DNA of 25,464 nt from UBA6770 sp965660875 (GTDB lineage Bacteria; Bacteroidota; Bacteroidia; Flavobacteriales_G; Salibacteraceae). This document shows, piece by piece, positions 16,536 through 23,541 of the stretch. The first letter of the stretch is position 1. Each line of letters starts with the position of its first letter. The position numbers and the translations under genes are program-made. Under the pieces are notes generated by a model. The model saw nothing but the letters and a program-made list of their open reading frames with translations. It ran no database searches and was not told where the DNA came from. The stretch is taken from NCBI GenBank assembly GCA_965660875.1, contig CBFIBQ010000040.1:1-25464 (forward strand), given 5' to 3'.

Positions 16536-17126
16536 ATGAAACATTTAAGGAAAAATGGACATCAATGGCTTTCTAAAGTTACGGCATTACTGTTATTTAC
16601 GGCGTTATCCTTTAATTCCGTTAGTGCACAATATATGTTGGATGAGAAGGTAAGTTTTATCTATGTCAACGGCACTTCTACTCTCCATGACTGGACTGCT
16701 TCGGTAGAACAAATGAAAGGTTCGTTGGAAGCAGAGGTGGAAAACAATCACCTCGTAAAAATTTACGCATTACGAATTTCTACACCTACTAACTCCTTGA
16801 GAAGTGGAAAAGAAGGAATGGATAAGAATATGCACGAAGCATTAAAATCGGCTAATTATCCAGAAATAATCTATCGGATTAACAGCCATACTATTCATAA
16901 TGGAACCATAACCTCCGAAGGTCACCTGACAATTGCAGGAGTTACCAAAAAGATAGAAACTAAAGTAACGCAAACTGAGGCTGGAAAACACATTAAGGTA
17001 GATGGAGAGGTGAAATTAAAGATGTCTGATTTTAAGATTAAACCACCAGAATTTTTATTCGGTTCATTTAGAACTGGTGACGAAATCACCATCGTATTTC
17101 ACTTTATGTTTTGCAGGAATAGTTAA
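16536..17126 (+). CDS. YceI-family secreted protein
   Basis: A 196-residue protein starting with a signal peptide (basic N-region, then KVTALLLFTALSFNSVSAQ, cleavage after about residue 32). The mature part has the YceI lipocalin-like pattern: GTSTLHDW near the start, a central region with KSANYPEIIYRI, the GHLTIAGVTKKIETKV strand pair, then a repeat of strands with KLKMSDFKIKPPEFLFGSFRTGDEITIVF at the end. YceI proteins bind isoprenoid-type amphiphiles in the periplasm and are often induced by stress; the ligand here is unknown. The ATG at 16536 was chosen because it begins the signal peptide. The porin-like gene follows 30 bases later and is probably in the same operon. Confidence 0.85.
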   Translation: MKHLRKNGHQWLSKVTALLLFTALSFNSVSAQYMLDEKVSFIYVNGTSTLHDWTASVEQMKGSLEAEVENNHLVKIYALRISTPTNSLRSGKEGMDKNMHEALKSANYPEIIYRINSHTIHNGTITSEGHLTIAGVTKKIETKVTQTEAGKHIKVDGEVKLKMSDFKIKPPEFLFGSFRTGDEITIVFHFMFCRNS

Positions 17127-17156
17127 ATAACTTATTAATAATTAAACTCTAAAAAA

Positions 17157-18434
17157 ATGAAGACAATTAAAATTTATATCAGTATCCTATTACTAGTTAC
17201 TATTGGGATGCACGGGGAAATCATGGCTCAAAATTCAAGGGACCTTCAATATTTCAGAACTCCTGGATTAAAGGGAATAAACCAGTTTGAAACTACTAAA
17301 GATAGTAATAAAGTGCTGTTCACAGGAGTAAAAGTACGAGTTGGTGGAGACTTTGCCTTGCAATTTCAGGCCATTGATCATAGCACAGGAAGCGCAGACA
17401 CATTAGCAACTTTGGGTAACAATTTTAATCTGCCTACCGCCAATCTTAATTTAGATGTACAATTGGCGGATGGTTTAAGAATGAATTTGACTACCTATCT
17501 TTCTTCCAGAAACCATCCCGAAGCGTGGGTAAAAGGAGGTTACATTCAACTAGATAAGTTGGATTTTATTAAAAAGGGTTTTCTGGAAAATATAATGAAG
17601 CTGGTAACCATTAAGGCCGGTTTAGATGAAATAAACTATGGCGATGCACATTTCAGAAGATCAGATAATGCACGAGCAATTTATAATCCTTTTGTAGGAA
17701 ACTATATTATGGATGCCTTTAGCACGGAGGCTTTTGGTGAGCTCTATTTTCAAAAATACGGCTTTCTAGTTATGGCAGGTTTATCTAATGGCAACCTGAA
17801 TCAAAAGGTAGTATATGGAAATAAAGAACCAAAGCCTTCTATTTATGGAAAACTGGGTTATGATAGACAACTTACGGAAGATCTCAGGATTCGCCTGACT
17901 ACTTCGGCTTATAATTCCCCAGGGTACGATAACGGGCAATACTTGTATAGTGGTGACCGGGCCGGCGCGCGTTACTATAATGTTATGCAATTGCATGATG
18001 CACAAGACAATTTCAGGAGTGGCCGGTTTTCTCCCGGATTCTGGAAGTTTACGGCACTTCAAATTAATCCATTTGTCAAATGGCGAGGCGTTGAATTTTT
18101 CGGCATTTACGAGTTAGTAAGTGGAGACCAGAGCAAAACGGCTACTGGAGGTAGTTATACTCAAATTGGCGCAGAATTAATCTATAGAATAGGAAAAGAT
18201 GAAAAACTATTTATCGGAGGACGATATAACATGGTTTCAGGTATAGATACGAGTGGCGCCGAAAGTAAAACCATTGATCGATTGAATATAGGTGGAGGTT
18301 GGTTTCTAACTGATAATGTAATGTTAAAAGCCGAATATGTAAATCAAGGTTATTCAGGTGATGGCTGGTTAGGTACAGTTTTTCAAGAAGGTAGATTTAA
18401 TGGAGCTGTAATAGAAGCTTCTATTGGTTTTTGA
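17157..18434 (+). CDS. Outer-membrane beta-barrel protein, porin-like
   Basis: The 425-residue product has a signal peptide ending in IMAQ (about residue 25), then a long series of alternating beta strands with many Gly, Asn, Tyr and Phe, ending in a terminal Phe (EASIGF). That is the usual C-terminal recognition signal for outer-membrane barrel insertion. The layout resembles OprO/OprP-like porins of the Bacteroidota; no selectivity residue can be assigned. Features that fit a porin include RVGGDFALQFQAI, a strand near the start of the barrel, and FWKFTALQINPFVKW later. The gene directly follows the YceI gene, a pairing that suggests a shared envelope role. The transported solute is unknown. 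Confidence 0.75.
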   Translation: MKTIKIYISILLLVTIGMHGEIMAQNSRDLQYFRTPGLKGINQFETTKDSNKVLFTGVKVRVGGDFALQFQAIDHSTGSADTLATLGNNFNLPTANLNLDVQLADGLRMNLTTYLSSRNHPEAWVKGGYIQLDKLDFIKKGFLENIMKLVTIKAGLDEINYGDAHFRRSDNARAIYNPFVGNYIMDAFSTEAFGELYFQKYGFLVMAGLSNGNLNQKVVYGNKEPKPSIYGKLGYDRQLTEDLRIRLTTSAYNSPGYDNGQYLYSGDRAGARYYNVMQLHDAQDNFRSGRFSPGFWKFTALQINPFVKWRGVEFFGIYELVSGDQSKTATGGSYTQIGAELIYRIGKDEKLFIGGRYNMVSGIDTSGAESKTIDRLNIGGGWFLTDNVMLKAEYVNQGYSGDGWLGTVFQEGRFNGAVIEASIGF

Positions 18435-18476
18435 TTTCGATAATAAAAAATTTAATTTATAATTTATCATAAGTCT

Positions 18477-19305
18477 ATGAAAAACATACTAGTTCCTACG
18501 GACTTCTCCGATTGTGCTAAAGCGGCAGAAGATATTGCGTTGGAATTCGCTAAAAAGGCCAATGCGAAAATACACTTTTTGCATTTATTAATGACTCCTG
18601 TAGACTGGGTGAAACTTTCACTAGAAAAAGAAAAATTATACCCAGAAACAAAAAACAAATCACCAAGCCAAAAGTGAATTACTGAGATTAAAAAAGAAAG
18701 CTAATAAGATGGGAGTAAAAGCTCAGAAATTTTTGGTTTTCGACAAAGGCAAAGAGGAAATTGATAATCATATAGTGGATCATAAACACAACTTTATCGT
18801 AATGAGTTCTAATGGAAAAAGTAGTAATAAAACACTAATTGGTACGAATATCCAAAGTGTAGTGCGCAATTCCGCGATTCCAGTATTTGTGGTGAAGAAA
18901 AAACTGGAGATTTCTAGGATTGACAACATAATCTTTGCCTCCGCCTTTCAACAAGATGTTTATAAGTCCTTTTACAAAATCATAGAGTTTGCAAATTTAA
19001 TAAACGCTCAAATTCACTTGTTGAATGTTAACGTGCCGTTTCAATTTAAAGAAACTCATGAAGCGGAAGCTAACATGAAGGCTTTTGCAAAAAATAATCA
19101 AAAAGGTAAATTCACCATCAACACCTACAGCGCACTAAACGAGGAAAGAGGTATTCAAAAGTTTGCTGAAAAAACTGGTGCTGATGTTATTGCAGTCACA
19201 ACTGATGGAAAAACAGGTTTCATTAAGATGATTTCACCAAGTATCACTGAGAGTTTGGTGAACCATTCAGAAATTCCAGTGTTAAGTGTTAATACTAGTA
19301 TCTAG
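18477..19305 (+). pseudogene. Tandem universal stress protein, broken by a one-base frameshift
   Basis: The first frame (18477-18677) encodes 66 residues beginning MKNILVPTDFSDCAKAAEDI, the start of a UspA domain, and ends prematurely at TGA 18675-18677. The rest, in the frame of 18709-19305, gives the end of that domain (FIVMSSNGKSS, then SAIPVFVV) and a second UspA domain ending IPVLSVNTSI. Going upstream, the second frame is open through TNHQAKSELLRLKKKANKMG, so joining near the A6 run (18650-18655) by removing one A restores about 275 residues, the usual size of Bacteroidota tandem Usp proteins. Both a genuine frameshift mutation and a homopolymer sequencing error would explain it. The protein would bind nucleotides and act in stress survival in the cytoplasm. 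Confidence 0.85.
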
Positions 19306-19526
19306 TAATATGTAGCGAATACAAACGCATGAATCATGGGTTATATTATCATCACCAAAGAGGGTATTTGAACAATTTGTAAATGGGTAAAAAGAAATAT
19401 TAGTTAGAGAGGATAATTGCCGTGATTATAGACACCAAGGACATTCAATTAAAATGGTATGCTGATTTTTTTACGATATCAACGAATTAAACATTAGAAA
19501 AAAGTTAAAATTTAAAATAAAATGTC

Positions 19527-20342
19527 ATGAAAAAAGTTAAAATAAAAAAAGCAGAAATTGTGTTCTTAGGATTCGTCATCTTTTCTATGGTTGGTTGTAC
19601 TGTTGTTCGTCCTGGCTACAAGGCCATGAAATGGAAACCATGGGGTAAAGGCTTAGTTACCGATAAAATATATGAAGATGGTCCTGTTTGGCACTGGCCG
19701 TGGGTAGGGGTTATTGATTATAACATACGATGGCAAACTTTCACAGAAAAGGTTTCTGTTCTAACAAAGGATGAACTTCACATTGATCTAACTGTTTCAG
19801 TAACAATGAGACCTATACTTAACGAAATCCCCAAATTGGAATTAGAAATTGGCAGCGATTATTATAATTCCGTAGTTCGACCAGAATTTATTAGTACAAC
19901 TAGAACCATATTTGCTGGACATTCTTATGCAAACGTTTCACCTCACAGTGCTACAATAGAAATAGAAATACTCAAATCCCTTTTGGATAAAACCAAAGGG
20001 AAACATTTAGAGTTCGACAATATAACAATTGACCACATTGTCTATCCTGACATGGTTAGTTCTGCAGTTAATAGGAAACTGGCTGTTGAGCAGGATATTG
20101 AGCAAAAAGACTATGAAATTGAAATTGCAAAAAAAAATGCGGAAATTCAACGGATTCTAGCAAGGGGACAAAAAGATGCTCAAACCATTATAGATTCTAG
20201 CATCACCAGTAAATATTTACAATATAAATCATTGGAAGTACAAGACAAATTGTCTACCAGCCCTAATGCGAAGTTCTATTTTATTCCACTAGGTAAGGAT
20301 GGTTTGCCAATAATTATTGATTCAGGAGAAAGCAATCATTAA
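19527..20342 (+). CDS. SPFH/Band 7 (prohibitin-like) lipoprotein
   Basis: This 271-residue protein has a hydrophobic N-terminus (11-22) ending in SMVGC (Cys24), a plausible lipobox, so it is probably lipid-anchored. Residues about 26-190 match the SPFH/Band 7 domain: VRPGYKAMKWKPWGKG, a GPVWHWPW region that replaces the usual GLHF-type turn, then TEKVSVLTKDELHIDLTVSV and a VVRPEFISTTRTIFA strand-helix segment. Residues about 190-235 form an Ala/Lys/Glu-rich coiled coil (VEQDIEQKDYEIEIAKKNAE). Such proteins assemble in rings on membranes and associate with proteases or membrane microdomains. The next gene encodes a channel-like membrane protein. Partner and function are not shown by sequence. 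Confidence 0.82.
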   Translation: MKKVKIKKAEIVFLGFVIFSMVGCTVVRPGYKAMKWKPWGKGLVTDKIYEDGPVWHWPWVGVIDYNIRWQTFTEKVSVLTKDELHIDLTVSVTMRPILNEIPKLELEIGSDYYNSVVRPEFISTTRTIFAGHSYANVSPHSATIEIEILKSLLDKTKGKHLEFDNITIDHIVYPDMVSSAVNRKLAVEQDIEQKDYEIEIAKKNAEIQRILARGQKDAQTIIDSSITSKYLQYKSLEVQDKLSTSPNAKFYFIPLGKDGLPIIIDSGESNH

Positions 20343-20352
20343 TTAGGTAAAA

Positions 20353-20403
20353 ATGTTTGGAATGTTAAAAATGAGAAGCCGAGAAAAAGCGTTAAAGAAA
20401 TAA
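20353..20403 (+). pseudogene. Possible remnant of a small Lacal_2735-type gene
   Basis: The 16-codon frame MFGMLKMRSREKALKK, stopping at TAA 20401-20403, resembles the start of a small Bacteroidota protein family (MFG-LFKKKS-KEKL-KKY) as I remember it. After the stop the same frame reads YLRES and stops again, which suggests a decayed copy. It is short and the comparison is from memory. The rest of this 260-base gap shows nothing else except the repeat words noted separately. Confidence 0.2.
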
Positions 20404-20602
20404 TACCTACGAGAAAGTTGAGAATGTTTGCGTAATTTCTGGTGTGATTGGATTGACTTTATTCAGATGTTTACATCGGTATAGGGTATTTGAACTCCAC
20501 ATTTATCATGAATACCATACAGTGGTTCATAATAGAAAAGGGGTTATGGGCTAAGCTTTGAACAATTTGTCATTCATTACATGTTTGGTTTACATTTAGA
20601 TT

Positions 20603-21157
20603 ATGGTTTTTAAAATGAAAAGATTTAAGTCATATATATTTTTTATTGAATTAATTTATTTCAATTTACACAGTATCATTGGTCTAATCGCAAGCATAAT
20701 CATTTACACAATCAGTATGTCTTTTATGGATCACAAAGCCGAGTATTTCAGTTTTGTTGTGGTTTTTATGGCTATAATAAAGTCATATCTTATTGCAAAT
20801 ACCACACTCAAAAAGAGCACTCAATTAATTGAAACGTGTCATTCAATAAATCAAATTTTACTGGTGTTTGCAGTATTAATTTTTCTTACAATAAGTTCAT
20901 TTGCTTTAGATTTTAATTGTTTGTTTGAAGTGCAAAGTAATTCGTTTAAGGTTGAGGGGTTTATCGGCAATAGTATATATACTAACCTATTTGACTTTTT
21001 CTATTTCAGCTTTATTACTTTTTCAACGGTGGGTTATGGGGATCTAGTGCCTGTTTCCTTAGAAGCAAAAACTGTTGTCATGTTAGAAATTTCACTTAGT
21101 TTTTTTATAGTCGTATTTGCGCTTTCCAATCTTCCTAAATTGCATTTTAAAAAATAG
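20603..21157 (+). CDS. Small ion-channel protein with a potassium-type selectivity filter
   Basis: The 184-residue product has four hydrophobic segments: about 12-38, 48-68, 83-103 and 157-175. A pore loop (about 128-150) before the last one carries STVGYGDLVP (141-150), the potassium-channel signature TVGYGD. That pairs a pore-forming 2TM module (Ion_trans_2 type) with two extra N-terminal helices; no voltage-sensor arginine ladder or C-terminal ligand domain is seen. It probably forms a tetrameric potassium channel in the inner membrane. Starts at 20603 or 20615 (Met1 or Met5) are both possible. The SPFH lipoprotein gene lies upstream on the same strand. Confidence 0.82.
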   Translation: MVFKMKRFKSYIFFIELIYFNLHSIIGLIASIIIYTISMSFMDHKAEYFSFVVVFMAIIKSYLIANTTLKKSTQLIETCHSINQILLVFAVLIFLTISSFALDFNCLFEVQSNSFKVEGFIGNSIYTNLFDFFYFSFITFSTVGYGDLVPVSLEAKTVVMLEISLSFFIVVFALSNLPKLHFKK

Positions 21158-21228
21158 TTATGAATCAAAGTTTTAGAAAGCCAACCTTAAATATAAACTT
21201 TGTTAGTAATTAAAGTATAATAAGAAGT

Positions 21229-23295
21229 ATGATGAAAAGTCGAATTTGGTGCTTGATTGCAATCGCATTGTTTGGAATTGTTTCTTTAAACGGACAGTCC
21301 CAACAGATTCTTGATAATTGCTTGTTCGATCAGCTGTATAATAGAGGTGAACTAGACTCTATAAATCAAATTATCATTACCAATAAGTTTGATTCTCAGG
21401 AAAATAATTGGACGGAGAACCTTAGGCCTATTAAAGTTATTCCGATTGTGTTTCATGTAATACATCAAGGGGGGAGGGAAAACATCTCCTTAGAACAAAT
21501 AGATAGTCAAATTAAGGTTTTAAATGAGGACTTTGGGAAAAAGAAAGGTAGTAATGGAGATGGAAAAGGGGTAGATACAAGGGTAAGGTTTTGTAGAGCG
21601 AAAATAGATCCTTCTGGAAATTGCACTGACGGTATTGTTAGGGTTAATTCCAAATTATCTAGTCATAAGAGCCACGAACGAGCTAAGCTAAAAGACTTAA
21701 GCTTCTGGAATAACAAAAATTATTTAAACTTTTATATAGTAGGCTCTATTAATGGTAATGTAGGGGGATATGCTTCGTTTCCAGGCGCGCCCGATGATGC
21801 AGACGGTATTGTGGTTAGGCACAACTTAGTAGGAACAATAGGAACATCTTCCACTAAAGGACGAACAGCTACTCATGAGCTAGGGCATTGGCTTGGATTA
21901 TACCATACTTTTAACAATGGATGTGGAACAGATACTTGCACTGATGGTGATTATGTATGCGATACGCCACCAGTTGCGTTACCAAATCGAAATTGTGTTG
22001 TAGGCGCCAACTCTTGTAACAATGATTTTCCGGATGTTCCTGATCAAATTGAAAATTACATGGATTACACAAGTGATAATTGTCAAAATTCTTTTACGAA
22101 AGGACAATCTGACCGAATCCACTCTACTTTAGATAATATTAGAACGAACATTTGGAAAGCTTCAAATTTGATTAGTACAGGTTGTGACAGTAATTATATA
22201 GCCCCCCGTTTTTGTAATGCAACTGCAGATTTTGTATCGCTCAATCGAACGATTTGCCTAGGAAGCAAAATACAATTTCATGATAAGTCTTTAAATACGG
22301 TAATCTCTTGGCAATGGAGATTTGAAGGTGGAACTCCTTCAACATCAACTCTTCAAAACCCAGAAATACTCTATTCGAATACTGGTGGTTATGAGGTTTC
22401 TTTGACGGTTGCCGATAGCAATGGGATAGATTCAATCACTTTTAATAACTATATCAATGTGGTGCCTAAAGAAAGCGGAAATAAATTGCCTTTTTTTGAA
22501 GGATTTGAAATTGAAACGAAATCCCTGAATCAGCTAAGAATTGATAATCTTGACAGTGGTATTACTTGGGAAATTGATTCCACTGTAGGACGAAAGAGTA
22601 GGTTTTCAATAAAAATTAATAACCTAATAAATACAAATTATGGTTCTGCTGATGAATTAGTTCTTCCACCGGTTGATTTTTCCAGCATTCATATTGATTC
22701 AAGCCTGTATCTTCAATTTGATTGGGCGTACGCAAAATCAGATCCAACATTTTCAGATCAATTACTTGTGCTAATGAGCACTGATTGTGGCCTAAACTAC
22801 ATCCCAATTTTTAATCGCTCTCAATCTGCTTTGGCAACCGGTATGACTCAAACAACACCATTTGTTCCCGATTCAAGCGAATGGAAAAACATAAATATTG
22901 ATTTGTCACCATTTAGAACAGAAAACAGGGTTCTTCTTAAATTTGTAAATGTTACCGATGGTGGTAACAATCTGTACTTAGACAATATTTATGTAGGCGA
23001 TGGTACCATGCCGACCTTTCCTACATCAATTAAAAATATTGATATATCAAAACAAGTTATTGCATATCCGATTCCTACTTCAACTAAACTGAACATTAAT
23101 TTGATTGGCAACCAAAGCATTCATGAAATAAGGATCACTAACATAATGGGGGGTATTGTTTACGAAAAGTCCTTTCTTAAAAAGAAAAACAACATCAATT
23201 TATCCGTAGATAAACTTCCAATTGGCTCATACTTTATTCAGCTGAAAACGAATGTTGGTCATGTTTATAACAAGAAAATCGTGATTTCTAGGTAA
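21229..23295 (+). CDS. M43 (pappalysin-type) metalloprotease with PKD and T9SS domains
   Basis: A 688-residue secreted protease. Order: signal peptide (to about 22, NGQ), propeptide or linker, catalytic domain (about 65-310) with the zinc motif HELGHWLGLYH (216-226) and Met-turn ENYMDY (275-280), a PKD-like domain (about 330-412, with a WQWRFEGGTP strand turn), a beta-rich jelly-roll segment (about 420-595), and a C-terminal T9SS type A domain (about 600-688; YPIPTSTKLNINL, ending NKKIVISR). HExxHxxGxxH with a tyrosine after the Met is the metzincin pattern, and the cysteine-rich loop after the zinc motif is typical of M43 cytophagalysins. It should be surface-exposed or released and degrade extracellular protein. 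Start at 21229 or the ATG immediately after it. Confidence 0.93.
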   Translation: MMKSRIWCLIAIALFGIVSLNGQSQQILDNCLFDQLYNRGELDSINQIIITNKFDSQENNWTENLRPIKVIPIVFHVIHQGGRENISLEQIDSQIKVLNEDFGKKKGSNGDGKGVDTRVRFCRAKIDPSGNCTDGIVRVNSKLSSHKSHERAKLKDLSFWNNKNYLNFYIVGSINGNVGGYASFPGAPDDADGIVVRHNLVGTIGTSSTKGRTATHELGHWLGLYHTFNNGCGTDTCTDGDYVCDTPPVALPNRNCVVGANSCNNDFPDVPDQIENYMDYTSDNCQNSFTKGQSDRIHSTLDNIRTNIWKASNLISTGCDSNYIAPRFCNATADFVSLNRTICLGSKIQFHDKSLNTVISWQWRFEGGTPSTSTLQNPEILYSNTGGYEVSLTVADSNGIDSITFNNYINVVPKESGNKLPFFEGFEIETKSLNQLRIDNLDSGITWEIDSTVGRKSRFSIKINNLINTNYGSADELVLPPVDFSSIHIDSSLYLQFDWAYAKSDPTFSDQLLVLMSTDCGLNYIPIFNRSQSALATGMTQTTPFVPDSSEWKNINIDLSPFRTENRVLLKFVNVTDGGNNLYLDNIYVGDGTMPTFPTSIKNIDISKQVIAYPIPTSTKLNINLIGNQSIHEIRITNIMGGIVYEKSFLKKKNNINLSVDKLPIGSYFIQLKTNVGHVYNKKIVISR

Positions 23296-23511
23296 ATGAT
23301 TTAAACGCAAATGAATTCTCCTTTTCAAATTATTACTTGGCTAAAGTAGAAGTATATAGAAAATGATAATGACTGAGAAAAAATAAGTGAGTTTCAATCT
23401 TTGTTATGCCATTTGCTTATCATTAATCAAAGGGTTGGAAACGATAATTCAGAAAACCTTGTAAAATAAGAATCTGAACATAGAATTAAACAGAAGAGGC
23501 TGGAGGTTAAT

Positions 23512-23530
23512 GAAGCGAACCTTCGGCTTC
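23512..23530. terminator. Possible hairpin between convergent protease genes
   Basis: GAAGCGA (23512-23518) pairs with TCGGCTTC (23523-23530) with one bulged G and a 4-base loop. It sits 12 bases past the subtilase stop codon (minus strand) and 217 bases past the metalloprotease stop. On the plus strand it is followed by only TTTGCT, and on the minus strand by no T-tract, so it is a weak terminator call. Confidence 0.35.
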
Positions 23531-23541
23531 TTTGCTAAAAA

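Larger units (their letters stand above)
19362..20570 (+). repeat. Short shared words flanking the SPFH gene
   Basis: GGGTATTTGAAC occurs at 19362-19373 and 20484-20495, and TTTGAACAATTTGT at 19367-19380 and 20557-20570. At the first site the two words overlap; at the second they are 61 bases apart. The copies lie in the 221-base gap upstream of the SPFH gene and the 260-base gap upstream of the channel gene. No other coding or structural feature is evident in the first gap. Confidence 0.4.

Noticed and set aside
18650..18656. A AAA AAC slippery heptamer in phase with the first Usp frame, suggesting programmed -1 frameshifting
   Set aside because: A -1 shift leads to the wrong frame; the second half needs +1 (or -2). 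The site does not explain the gene structure.
23307..23424. Inverted word pairs GCAAATG/CATTTGC and AATGATAA/TTATCATT in the protease intergenic region
   Set aside because: Arms are short, AT-rich and widely spaced (about 47-96 bases), so chance is likely.
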